A stretch of 64,000 bases of DNA from Ilumatobacter sp. (GCA_018666235.1 JABJAB010000097.1:1-64000), one strand, 5' to 3'. Shown: positions 1 through 9,139, counted from the stretch's first letter. Numbers and translations are program-made. The notes: generated by a model from the letters alone, not told the origin.

Positions 1-160
1 GAACGTTGAACATGTTGGGGCCGATCAATGCCCCACCCAGCAACAGACCCATCAAGCCGGGCAATCGGACCCGCTCTGCGATCAGCGGACCGAACACGAC
101 AATCAACGCGACGACAGTGAAACCGAAGGTGGATGATTGCTGCAGCTGCTCCCAAGGCAC
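1..160 (-). CDS. Cation:proton antiporter, N-terminal fragment (cut by window edge)
   Basis: Only the first 53 codons lie in the window; the gene continues past base 1. The GTG start at 160 follows an AGAG/TAGAG purine stretch, and an in-frame stop lies just upstream. The visible peptide has one hydrophobic segment (FTVVALIVVFGPLIAERV), then RLPGLMGLLLGGALIGP. That pattern, including the LPGLMG/GLLLGG/LIGP turn, is typical of the first two helices of CPA2-type Na+/H+ or K+/H+ antiporters. It lies 84 bases downstream of the L-serine dehydratase gene on the same strand and could be cotranscribed. Family placement rests on the N-terminal motif only. Confidence 0.7.
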   Translation of the reverse strand, partial: MPWEQLQQSSTFGFTVVALIVVFGPLIAERVRLPGLMGLLLGGALIGPNMFNV

Positions 161-243
161 GCTCTACTCTCGCATTTCGCTGCGATTCGCAATGACCAAT
201 GCGAGGCCGGCAACCATTGCACCCCGAGTGGACGGTGCAGTCC

Positions 244-1695
244 TCAGCACTCAGGAACGCGGACCGACACATTCACGGCAAGGCCACCCTGGCTGGTCTC
301 CTTGTAGCGGTCCGACATGTCTTCCGCGGTTTCTCGCAAGGTACGAATGACGTCCGTGAGCGACACGCGGGCGTCGTCAGGGTTACTCGCAACGGCCAGC
401 TCAGCGGCGTTGATCGCTTTGACGGCGCCCATCGTGTTGCGCTCGATGCATGGCACCTGCACGAGCCCGCCAACCGGATCGCAGGTCATACCGAGATGGT
501 GTTCCATCGCGATCTCTGCGGCCATCAGCGACTGGGCGACCGTCCCACCGAGCGCCTCGGCCAGCGCCGCCGCCGCCATCGCGCTCGACACCCCAACCTC
601 GGCCTGGCAGCCACCCATTGCGGCCGAAATCGTCGCCCCCTTCTTGAACAGCGTGCCGACCTCACCGGCCACGAGTAGGAATTCGATGATCTGTTCCTCG
701 GTGACGGGCTCCGCCGAAAAGCACACGTGGTAGAGCAACACGGCGGGAATCACACCAGCTGCCCCATTCGTCGGCGCCGTCACGACACGGCCGAGATCTG
801 CATTCTCCTCATTGACCGCCATTGCGAACGTGCTGACCCACTGCAGCACTTCGGCGAAGCGGAAGTCGCGGTGACGGATCAGATCGACCCACTCGTTCGG
901 CGTGTCCGCGTCGGCGCACACGTTGTCCACGGTGAGCAGGCGTCGTGACAGCGGTGCCGCGCGCCGCCGCACATCCAGGCCGCCAGGGAGAATCCCGTCG
1001 GTATGACACCCCCGGTACACGCCCTCGAGCATCACCTTCCAGATCGCTCGCAGGCCCTCGCGAATCTCGTCGTCGGAACGCCAGGCTTGCTCGTTCGTCC
1101 AAACGACGTCGGCGATCGAGCAGCTCCGCTCGGCGCAATGAGCACCGAGTTCATCGGGAGTCTGGGAAGGGTGGGGCAGTGCAACAAAACCCGCAGCGCC
1201 CGGCACTTCGTCCTCGCCGACAACGAATCCTCCGCCGACCGAGTAGTACGACGAAGAGAGCACTCGCTCATCAACGAACGCATGACAGGTGAGCCCATTC
1301 GCGTGACCAGGGAGCCGCTCGTCGATATGGAACACGATGTCGGTTGCCATGTCGAAGTCGACATCAGCAGCGATGCCGTCGAGTGCCGACAGCTTCTTGG
1401 CCGCCGCGAGATCATGGACAAATCCTGGGATGCTGGCAACCGGTACCGTCTCGGGTTCGTGACCCAGCAATGCGAGCGCGATCGCCTGGTCGGTGGCGTG
1501 GCCCTGGCCGGTCAGAGCAAGCGACCCGTAGAGGTGCACCTCGACGTGACCGACGGTCGCGAGGCCACCGACAGCATCCAGTTCGTCGGCAAGTTCGGTA
1601 AGCCATCGCTGGACTGCGCGCCACGGCCCCAGCGTGTGCGAGCTCGAAGGGCCGACGCCGATCTTCAACATGTCGAACACGCTCAGCGATTCCAT
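244..1695 (-). CDS. sdaA: L-serine ammonia-lyase, single-chain iron-sulfur type
   Basis: It deaminates L-serine to pyruvate and ammonia in the cytoplasm. The 483 residues begin MESLSVFDMLKIGVGPSSSH, the classic N-terminal signature of the serine dehydratase beta domain. The C-terminal alpha domain carries the three cysteines expected to ligate the oxygen-sensitive [4Fe-4S] cluster: Cys363 (GGCQAEVG), Cys405 (GMTCDPVGG) and Cys416 (VPCIERN). Length matches the fused single-chain form (about 450-480 residues), not the split Gram-positive alpha/beta form. It is divergent from the monooxygenase gene at 1853 across a 157-base gap. The assignment is secure; physiological direction is not shown by the sequence. 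Confidence 0.95.
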   Translation of the reverse strand: MESLSVFDMLKIGVGPSSSHTLGPWRAVQRWLTELADELDAVGGLATVGHVEVHLYGSLALTGQGHATDQAIALALLGHEPETVPVASIPGFVHDLAAAKKLSALDGIAADVDFDMATDIVFHIDERLPGHANGLTCHAFVDERVLSSSYYSVGGGFVVGEDEVPGAAGFVALPHPSQTPDELGAHCAERSCSIADVVWTNEQAWRSDDEIREGLRAIWKVMLEGVYRGCHTDGILPGGLDVRRRAAPLSRRLLTVDNVCADADTPNEWVDLIRHRDFRFAEVLQWVSTFAMAVNEENADLGRVVTAPTNGAAGVIPAVLLYHVCFSAEPVTEEQIIEFLLVAGEVGTLFKKGATISAAMGGCQAEVGVSSAMAAAALAEALGGTVAQSLMAAEIAMEHHLGMTCDPVGGLVQVPCIERNTMGAVKAINAAELAVASNPDDARVSLTDVIRTLRETAEDMSDRYKETSQGGLAVNVSVRVPEC

Positions 1696-1852
1696 GACGC
1701 CGCCTCGCGATCAGCGGGCACGACACACAGTGAATGCACGGCATGAACCTACTCGCGCGGCCGTTCCACCTTGGGTTGAAATCAGACAGCCACCATCTGA
1801 GATCAGACCTCTGACACCTGGCCCCGCAACTTTTTGTTTGTACTCTGCAACC

Positions 1853-3658
1853 ATGTCCGCCAACACGACACCCGTTGCGCCAGACCTCGACGCCATCCAC
1901 GCGCGTTACCTCCAAGAACGCGACAAACGCATCCGCCCCGACGGCAACGAGCAATACATCGAGCCGACAGGTAAGTACGCCCACTTCCTCGACGACCCGC
2001 ATACCGAGCGTGTTGAACGCGAGCCGCTCTTCGACGAGGTCACGGTCGCATTTATCGGCGGCGGCTTCGCCGGGCTGCTCACCGGAGCAAAGCTGCGACA
2101 GGCCGAAATCGACGACGTGCGCATCATCGAGAAAGGCGGCGACTTCGGCGGCACGTGGTACTGGAACCGCTACCCCGGCGCGCAGTGCGACACCGCGGCC
2201 TTCATCTACCTCCCGCTCCTGGAGGAGACCGGTCACATGCCCACCGAGAAGTACACCCATGCCCCCGAGATACTGCAGCACTGCAGGAACATCGGGGCTC
2301 AGTTCGATCTGTACGACCAGGCACTGTTCAGCACCGAAGTCACCGGGTTGGAGTGGGACGATGCAGCGAAGCGATGGATCATCCGGACCGATCGCGGCGA
2401 CAAGATGCGTGCGAAGTACATCGCCATGGGCACCGGCCCGCTGCATCGCCCAAAGCTCCCCGGAATCGACGGGATCAACGACTTCGACGGGCACGCGTTC
2501 CACACCAGCCGCTGGGACTACGAGTACACCGGCGGTGACCCGGGCGGTGCCCGCATGGAGAACCTGGCCGACAAGCGCGTCGGCATCATCGGCACCGGCG
2601 CCACGGCCGTGCAGTGCGTGCCGCACCTTGCGCAGGCATGCGGTGAGCTGTTCGTGTTTCAGCGCACCCCATCTTCGATCGACATCCGGAACAACAAGCC
2701 GACCGATCCCGAATGGTTCCAGACCCTCGAACCCGGGTGGCAGAAGAAATGGCTCGAGAACTTCACCACGTTGCAGACGGGCGGCTTTACCGACGAAGAC
2801 CTGGTGATGGACGGCTGGACCGACATCAGCCAGCGGATTCGCGACAAGCTGCTTTCGTCACCGGAGCCCGACCTCTCCCCCGCGGGCATGTTGCAGGCGT
2901 ACCACGACAGCGACGACGAGAAGATGGTCGAGGTTCGTGCCCGGGTCAATCAGGTCGTCGAGGATGAGATCACAGCCGAAAAGTTGAAGCCGTGGTATCG
3001 CCAGTTGTGCAAACGGCCGTGTTTCCACGACCAGTACCTCCAGGCATTCAACGAGCCCGGCACACACCTCATCGACACCGACGGCAAGGGCGTCGAGCGC
3101 ATTGATGCCACCGGCGTCTGGGTCAATGGCGAGCACTACGAACTCGACTGCCTGATCTTCGCGTCAGGCTTTGAAGTCGGCACCTCGTTCGAACGTCGGT
3201 CAGGATTCGAGACAACCGGCCGAGATGGCCTGACGCTGTCGCAGTACTGGGAAGATGGAATGCGCACCTTGCACGGCATGAACGTGCACGGTTTCCCAAA
3301 CGCATTCGTCGTCGGACCCACGCAAGCTGCGAACCTGATCTCCAACATCCCGCACAACCTCGTCGAGGCCGGCGAAACCATTGCCACCATCGTCGCCCAC
3401 GCGGAGTCCATCGAAGCCGCCGAAGTGGAAGTCACTCGCGAAGCCGAAGACGCGTGGGTTGCATTGCTCGAAGCGGGCGGTCGCACCTTCGGCGGCGACC
3501 CGACGTGCACACCCGGCTACTACAACAACGAGGGCCGCGAGATCAGCCCATCCCAGCTGCGCAACACGCTGGGGTACCCCGCCGGGCCAGTCGCGTACTT
3601 CGAATACATCGAGAAGTGGCGCACGACTGGCGACTTCGAGGGCCTCACCTTCTCGTAG
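1853..3658 (+). CDS. Flavin-containing monooxygenase, Baeyer-Villiger type (paralogue 1)
   Basis: A 601-residue predicted FAD/NADPH enzyme that would insert oxygen next to a carbonyl, giving esters or lactones. The first Rossmann motif (IGGGFAG, about residues 68-74) binds FAD. The fingerprint FDGHAFHTSRWD matches FxGxxxHxxxW(P/D), and a second dinucleotide motif (GIIGTGATA) would bind NADPH. An N-terminal extension of about 60 residues precedes the FAD domain. The ATG at 1853 is chosen because the frame upstream runs back over the start of the divergent sdaA. It shares long similar blocks with the gene at 29660 (GGTWYWNRYPG, RTPSSIDIR, LKPWYxxxCKRPCFH), so the two are clear paralogues. Substrate is unknown; ketone, steroid or cycloalkanone oxidation are options. 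Confidence 0.9.
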   Translation: MSANTTPVAPDLDAIHARYLQERDKRIRPDGNEQYIEPTGKYAHFLDDPHTERVEREPLFDEVTVAFIGGGFAGLLTGAKLRQAEIDDVRIIEKGGDFGGTWYWNRYPGAQCDTAAFIYLPLLEETGHMPTEKYTHAPEILQHCRNIGAQFDLYDQALFSTEVTGLEWDDAAKRWIIRTDRGDKMRAKYIAMGTGPLHRPKLPGIDGINDFDGHAFHTSRWDYEYTGGDPGGARMENLADKRVGIIGTGATAVQCVPHLAQACGELFVFQRTPSSIDIRNNKPTDPEWFQTLEPGWQKKWLENFTTLQTGGFTDEDLVMDGWTDISQRIRDKLLSSPEPDLSPAGMLQAYHDSDDEKMVEVRARVNQVVEDEITAEKLKPWYRQLCKRPCFHDQYLQAFNEPGTHLIDTDGKGVERIDATGVWVNGEHYELDCLIFASGFEVGTSFERRSGFETTGRDGLTLSQYWEDGMRTLHGMNVHGFPNAFVVGPTQAANLISNIPHNLVEAGETIATIVAHAESIEAAEVEVTREAEDAWVALLEAGGRTFGGDPTCTPGYYNNEGREISPSQLRNTLGYPAGPVAYFEYIEKWRTTGDFEGLTFS

Positions 3659-3742
3659 CAACCAACAGAGAGCGGCAACATGGGGTGACTCCCTCCAGGT
3701 ATCCACGCTCGGCTCACGGTCACGTGTGAAACTGACGTTCAA

Positions 3743-4021
3743 GTGAGTACACCGTTTCAACTGCTCCCAGCGCCCACCGCTCTCCGGTGGACCGATCCCG
3801 CACCGAGCCCCATTGGCCCGGTGTGGTCGCCCTGGCCTGAGCCGGCGTTGTCGACGCTCAAGCGCAGCAACGTGTGGCCGGCGCCGATCATCCACACGGT
3901 CAGTTGGATGCCACCGAGCATCGTGCATCTCGCTCCGCCGGATCCGGCTGTCGACAACATGGCGTCCTGGTGGCGCCGCTTAGTCACTCGCGTCGCCGGC
4001 CTCTTCCGCCGCTCCCGCTGA
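3743..4021 (+). CDS. Small hypothetical protein with cationic amphipathic tail
   Basis: A possible 92-residue protein starting with GTG, 84 bases after the monooxygenase stop. Third codon positions are GC-rich as in real genes nearby. The middle is Pro/Trp-rich, and the end (SWWRRLVTRVAGLFRRSR) would form a strongly basic amphipathic helix with aromatic residues, as in membrane-surface-binding peptides. No family is recognised and no clear ribosome binding site is seen. An ORF also exists on the opposite strand (3757-4068), so coding status is uncertain. Confidence 0.4.
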   Translation: MSTPFQLLPAPTALRWTDPAPSPIGPVWSPWPEPALSTLKRSNVWPAPIIHTVSWMPPSIVHLAPPDPAVDNMASWWRRLVTRVAGLFRRSR

Positions 4022-4074
4022 CACGCCCCTCCCAACTCGACCGCTCCCCCATCCTCAACACTTCCCACTCAGCT

Positions 4075-4126
4075 CGTTTGTGTCGGGATTCTTGAGGACC
4101 GCTCCGCGGAAATCCCGACGCAAACG
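4075..4126. repeat. Intergenic palindromic element, copy 1
   Basis: Left arm CGTTTGTGTCGGGATT (4075-4090) and right arm AATCCCGACGCAAACG (4111-4126) form a 16-base inverted repeat with one G/T-type mismatch, around a 20-base centre that includes GGACCGCTCCGCGG. A second copy with almost the same arms lies at 13787-13838. It sits just upstream of the dehydrogenase gene at 4171, in a gap otherwise holding only the doubtful small ORF. As RNA it would form a long hairpin, without a U-tract on either strand. Confidence 0.85.
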
Positions 4127-4170
4127 GTGTGCTGAGATTCAGGCGGGCGGCAACGTGCAACACTCACCCG

Positions 4171-4935
4171 ATGACACAGCGAACGATTCTCATCACAGGC
4201 GCCGGTTCAGGCTTCGGCAAGGGAGCGGCCATCGAGCTCGCGAGTCGAGGGCATTCTGTTGTCGCGACAACCGAAACGCAGGAGCAAGCTGACGCACTCG
4301 CCGCCGAGCACCCAGAGCTGACGACGATCAAGCTCGATGTCACATCGAGCGACGACATCGCGCAAGCCGCGGGTCTCGAAATCGACGTGCTCATCAACAA
4401 CGCTGGGATGGGCGTGATGGCGCCGATGGCCACGGTGCCGATGGACAAGGTCCGTGCGAGCTTCGACGTCAACGTATTCGGCATGGTCGAACTGACCCAG
4501 GCCGTCGTACCCGGAATGATGGAGCGAGGGTCCGGTCGCATCATCAACGTGTCGTCGGTCGCGGGCAAGCTCGCGTCGCCGCTCACCTCGCCGTACTGCA
4601 TGACCAAGCACGCGGTCGAAGCCTTCACCATCAGCCTCCGCGGTGAACTGGCCCCGCACGGCATCGACGTCTGCAAGGTCAACCCTGGGCCGTACAACAC
4701 CGGGTTCAACGATCGGATGGTCGACGGCATCACCGAACACATTGCAGCCGGCGATGAGGCCACGTTCGCTGCCAACCAGATGGTTCGCGACATCGTGCTG
4801 ACCGACCAACTCGACCCCGCCGACGTCGTCACCGCGCTCGCCAACCTCGTCGAAGCCGACGAGACGCCGCTTGAAACACTCCTCCCCGAGGGCATCGGCG
4901 AGCTCCTGCAAGCCATGATCGACGCCCAAGCCTGA
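4171..4935 (+). CDS. Short-chain dehydrogenase/reductase
   Basis: A 254-residue NAD(P)-dependent oxidoreductase of the classical SDR family. The cofactor motif TGAGSGFG lies near residue 10, the NNAG motif near residue 80, an NVSS active-site serine segment in the middle, and the catalytic YCMTK pair follows. The ATG at 4171 is preferred because the dinucleotide-binding strand begins immediately after it. Its position between a Baeyer-Villiger monooxygenase and a flavin hydroxylase suggests it oxidises an alcohol or reduces a ketone in the same catabolic route, but the substrate cannot be read from sequence. Confidence 0.92.
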   Translation: MTQRTILITGAGSGFGKGAAIELASRGHSVVATTETQEQADALAAEHPELTTIKLDVTSSDDIAQAAGLEIDVLINNAGMGVMAPMATVPMDKVRASFDVNVFGMVELTQAVVPGMMERGSGRIINVSSVAGKLASPLTSPYCMTKHAVEAFTISLRGELAPHGIDVCKVNPGPYNTGFNDRMVDGITEHIAAGDEATFAANQMVRDIVLTDQLDPADVVTALANLVEADETPLETLLPEGIGELLQAMIDAQA

Positions 4936-5026
4936 GGTTGACGCTGCGCCGATTGCAGCGAGGTTCTCTGGTACTCGAAGTACGGCGGACATCATGATTG
5001 CGCGGCCGGGGTGTCAGACTCGCATC

Positions 5027-6283
5027 ATGGCCAAGATCACGATCGCCGGTGGAGGAATTGGCGGGCTGGTGGCGGCGATGTGCCTCCACGATGCCGGCCA
5101 CGACATCGACGTCTACGAATCGGTGATCGAGCCGACTGAACTTGGCGTCGGCATCAATGTGCTCCCCCATTCAGTGCGCGTGCTCGACGAACTCGGTTTG
5201 CTACCGGCGCTCGACGAGAGCGCCGTTCGCACGGGAGCTTTGATGTTCCTGTCACGCGACGGCACCCGCATCTGGACCGAGCCTCGTGGTCTCGATGCCG
5301 GCAACCCGTGGCCGCAGTTCTCGATCCATCGTGGTCGACTCCAGATGCTTCTGTGGAACGCTGCAGCCAGCCGACTCGGGCCAGATCGGATACACACCGG
5401 GCACCGGCTGACTCACTTCGAGCAATCGGCCGAATCGGTCACGGCGCAGTTCACCGAGCGACCGGGCGACCGCGACGTCATCGTCGAGTCCGACGTCCTG
5501 GTCGGCGCCGACGGGATCCACTCGGTCGTCCGCAAGCAGCTGCACCCGAACGACGGGCTCCCGCATCCGAGCGGGCTGGTCCTTTGGCGGGGCGCCGTGC
5601 GCGCTCCAGCATTCCTCGATGGTCGCACGATGTTCATGGCGGGCGACGACAGCCAGAAGGCGGTCATCTACCCGATCACACCACCAGATGACGACGGCAT
5701 CGCGCTGATCAACTGGGTCGCCGAGCGACCCCAGGACGTTGACATGGCCACCGTCAGTTGGAATCGAGAGGTCGACGTCGCCGAAGTCGCTCGATACTTC
5801 GAGGACTGGGACTACGGCTGGCTCAACATCGGGGCGCTCATCGCGTCCAGCGACGCCGCCTACGAATTCCCAATGGTCGACAGGCACCCCGTCGAGCGGT
5901 GGTCGTTCGGCCGTGTCACGCTGCTCGGCGATGCTGCTCATCCGATGCGGCCAAACGGCAGCAACGGGTCGAGCCAGGCAATCCTTGACGGCGAAGCCAT
6001 CGCCCACGCTCTCTCCGAACACGACGATGTCGTCGCTGCGCTGACCGCATACGAAACCGCACGACTCGAACCCACTGCCAAGCTGACCCTCGCCAACCGC
6101 CAGGCCGGACCCGAACGCGTGATGCAATGGGTCGCCGACCAATGCGATGGCACGTGCGCGACATCGCACGATCGGGCCCACACGTGTATCGACACCGCCG
6201 AGCTTGAACGCGAAGCAAACGCATACAAGCAGCTCGCTGGATTCGACCTCGCCACACTCCAGTCGATGAGCGTCGGCCAGTGA
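5027..6283 (+). CDS. FAD-dependent aromatic hydroxylase-like monooxygenase (UbiH/salicylate hydroxylase type)
   Basis: A 418-residue class A flavoprotein monooxygenase. The N-terminus (ITIAGGGIGGLVAAM) is the FAD-binding Rossmann motif, VGADGIHSVVR is the conserved DG motif, and LLGDAAHPMRPNGSNG is the GD motif that contacts the FAD ribityl. These three motifs define the para-hydroxybenzoate hydroxylase/UbiH/salicylate hydroxylase superfamily. The start is placed at the ATG directly before the Rossmann strand; an upstream ATG at 4994 would add 11 residues. Its stop overlaps the start of the YCII-like gene by four bases, so the two are translationally coupled. The reaction is probably aromatic ring hydroxylation; the substrate is unknown. 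Confidence 0.88.
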   Translation: MAKITIAGGGIGGLVAAMCLHDAGHDIDVYESVIEPTELGVGINVLPHSVRVLDELGLLPALDESAVRTGALMFLSRDGTRIWTEPRGLDAGNPWPQFSIHRGRLQMLLWNAAASRLGPDRIHTGHRLTHFEQSAESVTAQFTERPGDRDVIVESDVLVGADGIHSVVRKQLHPNDGLPHPSGLVLWRGAVRAPAFLDGRTMFMAGDDSQKAVIYPITPPDDDGIALINWVAERPQDVDMATVSWNREVDVAEVARYFEDWDYGWLNIGALIASSDAAYEFPMVDRHPVERWSFGRVTLLGDAAHPMRPNGSNGSSQAILDGEAIAHALSEHDDVVAALTAYETARLEPTAKLTLANRQAGPERVMQWVADQCDGTCATSHDRAHTCIDTAELEREANAYKQLAGFDLATLQSMSVGQ

Positions 6284-6558
6284 AGAAGTTCGTCTTCCAC
6301 GGCCTGGATCGGCCCGACAGCACTGCATTGCGCGCCGCCACGCTGCCTGCGCACGCGGACTATCAACATCGCCGCGGCAACCCTGTCGGCGGTCCACTCC
6401 TCGATGCCATCGGGACATCGCGTGGGACGCTGATCATCTTCGAGGCGCCCGATCTCGCCACCGCCCAAGCAATCATCGCCGACGATCCCTTCGTCATCGC
6501 CGGACTCTTCGCAACGACCAGCGTGTACGAATTCCGAGCAGTCGACTGGCCAGCCTGA
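6280..6558 (+). CDS. YCII-related domain protein
   Basis: A 92-residue single-domain protein with a GTG start overlapping the previous stop (GTGA). It has the dimeric alpha/beta ferredoxin-like pattern of YCII proteins: short strands, HADYQHRRG, a GTLIIFEA strand and ATAQAIIADDPFVIAGLF, where the (A)xxxxxxDPF motif is characteristic. Such proteins often accompany degradative monooxygenases and may act as small dehalogenase or muconolactone-isomerase-like enzymes. A role in the product pathway of the upstream hydroxylase is inferred from coupling. Confidence 0.8.
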   Translation: MKKFVFHGLDRPDSTALRAATLPAHADYQHRRGNPVGGPLLDAIGTSRGTLIIFEAPDLATAQAIIADDPFVIAGLFATTSVYEFRAVDWPA

Positions 6559-6589
6559 GGCACGGTTGAACCCGGCCCCGGCGCGGCCC

Positions 6590-6605
6590 AGTCCCGACAT
6601 CGGGA
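6590..6605. terminator. Candidate hairpin between convergent genes
   Basis: GTCCCG, loop ACAT, CGGGAC forms a perfect 6-base-pair stem in the gap between convergent genes ending at 6558 and 6640. It has no T-run on either side, so it could be a simple bidirectional stabiliser instead of a true intrinsic terminator. Confidence 0.4.
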
Positions 6606-6639
6606 CCGGTGTTGGGCTCGACGCCCTCGAGGCTTTGAC

Positions 6640-7359
6640 TCAGTCGTTGGCAGTGACCGCGACGTAGATCGTGCTGGCGGTCGCGCGGCCTGTGTACACG
6701 TTCTCGAACGTGACGGTGTGTGCTTCGGCTGAGGCGAACGACCCGCGTAGTACCTCGACGAACTCGTCATCGACGCCGGCATCCGACCAGAGCGCGAACA
6801 CACCGCCCGGCACTAACTGTTCTTGAAGCCGGGCCAGCCCAGTGGGTCGGTAGAGACCCGCGTGACTTGGATCGAGCAGATGCCGGGGTGAGTGATCGAT
6901 GTCGACAAGGATCGCATCGAGCCGACCCAGACCACCTGGAGCCAAGGGTTCTCGCGTGCGCACCAGCTCGAAGAAGTTGCCATGCACCAGCGTCGTTCGA
7001 GGGTCAGTGGTGAGCTCCGCGCCGAGTGGGGTGCGGTGGCCTTCGTGCCATCCGATCACCGCGGCGAGGGTGTCGACGACATACATCGACGCCACCCGCT
7101 CGTCGGCCAACGCCTCAACGGCGGTGTATCCGAGGCCCAATCCGCCGATGGCGATGTTGAGATTGTCGCCAACTGTGGCGGCCAATCCGAGCGATGCCAA
7201 CGCCCGCTCACCAGTCGTGAACAAACTTGACATCAAGAACTCGTCACCGAGAATGACCTCCCACACATCGAGCTCCAACTCCGGTTCCCAGCGGCGCCGG
7301 AGGCTGATGTCGCCCATCGGTGTCGGTTCGCGCCCGAGTTCTTCGAAGAGCCTGCTCAT
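6640..7359 (-). CDS. Spermidine-synthase-like methyltransferase-fold protein
   Basis: A 239-residue protein with an S-adenosylmethionine-type fold resembling polyamine aminopropyltransferases. The strand NIAIGGLGLGYTAVEAL matches motif I, VVDTLAAVIGWH follows, LDAILVDIDHSP resembles the DxxDP-type acidic motif, and GVFALWSDA is a late strand. The usual N-terminal beta domain of spermidine synthases is much reduced, so it may act on another substrate. The start overlaps the stop of the upstream MFS gene by four bases (ATGA), which predicts one transcript and perhaps export of a product. Confidence 0.75.
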   Translation of the reverse strand: MSRLFEELGREPTPMGDISLRRRWEPELELDVWEVILGDEFLMSSLFTTGERALASLGLAATVGDNLNIAIGGLGLGYTAVEALADERVASMYVVDTLAAVIGWHEGHRTPLGAELTTDPRTTLVHGNFFELVRTREPLAPGGLGRLDAILVDIDHSPRHLLDPSHAGLYRPTGLARLQEQLVPGGVFALWSDAGVDDEFVEVLRGSFASAEAHTVTFENVYTGRATASTIYVAVTAND

Positions 7360-8567
7360 CGGGCCACCCTCTCAGAGTCGAGCCGAGATGCCCGAATTTC
7401 GCGTCGCAGGAACGCGGCGAGCGCCGAGCCGACGAACAGCGCCGCAGCGCCGGTCAGCCACAGCCATCGATAGCCGCCGGCGTCGACGATGACGCCACCG
7501 AGTGCCGGACCAGCAGCTGCTCCGATGAACACACCGATCTGGGTGATCCCCGTTGCCGCGCCGGGTGCCGACGGATTGTTCCTGATGACCGAGAGGTTGA
7601 ACAGGCCGGGCCACGCCCAACCGAACGCGAATGCTGGGATCGGCGCCAGGAGGTAGGTGATCGGCACGTCGACCGCCAGCATCAACGCCCCCAGGCCGCC
7701 GACGAAGTACAGCAGGATCAGTCGTTGAATTGGCAGCATTCCGGACTTGTCAACCCGCCAGCCCTGATACAGACGACTGGCAATCCCGGTCGCCGAACCA
7801 AAACTGAGCACCAGACCGGCGACGCCGGGCGAAATTCCCGACTCCTCAGCACCACTCGTGATGAACCCGACCATCGCTCCCGCATGCATCGCGCCGAGGA
7901 ATCCGACGGCGGCATACAACGCGAGGAGTGACGTCCGCATGTCGGGTCTCGGTGCCTTGCCACTCGACGACCTCGTCGGGATGGCGACGTCCGCTCGATC
8001 CGGCGGCAACAGGACCATGACGACGAGTGCAAGCACGCCCGCTCCCGCATACGCCCACTCCCAACCAACCGTCAGCGCCACCGCTGGAACGGCCACTCCG
8101 CCGACGAGCGCTGCTGCCGGCATCCCCGACTGCTTCACTGCGAACGCGAATCCGAGCCGCTGTGGATCGACATGCGAAGCAAGCAGCAGGTTGGCGGATG
8201 GCTGATTCAACGCATTGGCTGCCCCAGCGACTGCCAACAGCAGTGCCAGCGCGAGCACGGAATCGGCAAACATTGAAATCGCAACCACCGCCGATGCAGT
8301 CATCGCCAATCCGGCGCGAAACCCACGCTGTGGTCCGAGACGCTGCGCGAGCCGACCCATCGGGGCCGAGAGCAACGCAGCAACAGCGAACGAGACGCCC
8401 ATCGACAGGCCAATCGCCGTTGCGGTGATGTCGAGATCGTCACGCAGCTGCACACCGACTGCACCGGTGAGGAAGACCGGCAACGCGCTGCACATCGTGC
8501 CCACCGCCACGATCATCCATGCTCGTCGCTCGCGGATCGCCGTCGAAGCGATCGATGGGTCCTGCAC
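7356..8567 (-). CDS. Major facilitator superfamily transporter
   Basis: A membrane permease of 403 residues with about 12 hydrophobic helices. An MFS loop motif follows helix 2 (SAPMGRLAQRLGPQRGFRAG), matching G-x-L-a-D/R-r-x-G-r-R-x-x-l. The GTG at 8567 is chosen because the protein then begins shortly before the first helix; the longer frame adds an Arg-rich tail that is not membrane-protein-like. Gene order and the 4-base overlap couple it to the spermidine-synthase-like protein. Substrate is not predictable. Confidence 0.88.
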   Translation of the reverse strand: MQDPSIASTAIRERRAWMIVAVGTMCSALPVFLTGAVGVQLRDDLDITATAIGLSMGVSFAVAALLSAPMGRLAQRLGPQRGFRAGLAMTASAVVAISMFADSVLALALLLAVAGAANALNQPSANLLLASHVDPQRLGFAFAVKQSGMPAAALVGGVAVPAVALTVGWEWAYAGAGVLALVVMVLLPPDRADVAIPTRSSSGKAPRPDMRTSLLALYAAVGFLGAMHAGAMVGFITSGAEESGISPGVAGLVLSFGSATGIASRLYQGWRVDKSGMLPIQRLILLYFVGGLGALMLAVDVPITYLLAPIPAFAFGWAWPGLFNLSVIRNNPSAPGAATGITQIGVFIGAAAGPALGGVIVDAGGYRWLWLTGAAALFVGSALAAFLRREIRASRLDSERVAR

Positions 8568-8695
8568 AAGTGCACCGTACCGGCGGGCGCGAGACAGGTC
8601 AGCCGGCTGAACGTTGACGCAGCACGGACTGACCCATTCGTCGCTCAAAGCGGCGACGTGATCGCCAGGTGGTCTGCGGTACGCGAGCATGGGAC

Positions 8696-9103
8696 ATGAG
8701 CGACGTGATCGACTTCTCTTCTGGCAACTTCGTCCACCTCGGACTCGGCGCCGCCACCCTGCCCCTCCCAACCCATACCGGCGACATGGAGTGGTACGCC
8801 GAGTACGAACAGTCGCACGGCGACGATGGCTTCGAGGGCCGGCTCGTTTCGATGCACACGTTCACCGAGACGTGGGACACCTGGGAGATGCACCCCAACG
8901 GCAGTGAACTGGTGCTCTGCATCAATGGGTCGGTGGCGCTGACGCAGGAGGCGATCGACGGGACGATCAACACGGCGACCATCTCGGCCGGTCAAGCAGT
9001 CGTCAATGGCCCCGGCGTGTGGCACACCGCCGACGTCGTCGACGGACCGACCACCGTCGTCTTCATCACTGCCGGAGTCGGTACGCAGATGCGCGATCGC
9101 TGA
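8696..9103 (+). CDS. Cupin-fold protein
   Basis: A 135-residue single-domain protein. The segment WEMHPNGSELVLCINGSVAL followed by ISAGQAVVNGPGVWHTADV has the two cupin motifs: a His/Glu pair in the first, and PxGxWH in the second, placing a metal-binding His. Function could be a small isomerase, a dioxygenase-like enzyme or a sensor. The ATG at 8696 is used; an upstream in-frame GTG gives nine more residues. It is convergent with the thioesterase-like gene at 9140. Confidence 0.8.
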   Translation: MSDVIDFSSGNFVHLGLGAATLPLPTHTGDMEWYAEYEQSHGDDGFEGRLVSMHTFTETWDTWEMHPNGSELVLCINGSVALTQEAIDGTINTATISAGQAVVNGPGVWHTADVVDGPTTVVFITAGVGTQMRDR

Positions 9104-9121
9104 GTCTGGCTGACCAAGACT

Positions 9122-9135
9122 CGACGGGGCCGTCG
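9122..9135. terminator. Candidate hairpin between convergent genes
   Basis: CGACG, loop GGGC, CGTCG in the 36-base gap between convergent genes ending at 9103 and 9140. The stem is GC-rich and no T-tract follows, so function is uncertain. Confidence 0.35.
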
Positions 9136-9139
9136 GCCG

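Noticed and set aside
1780..1825. TCAGA/TCTGA inverted motifs upstream of the first monooxygenase
   Set aside because: Five-base arms are too short to distinguish from chance without a second site.
3757..4068. Minus-strand 103-codon ORF
   Set aside because: Basic low-complexity product without a fold; the plus-strand alternative has better codon use, though both are doubtful.
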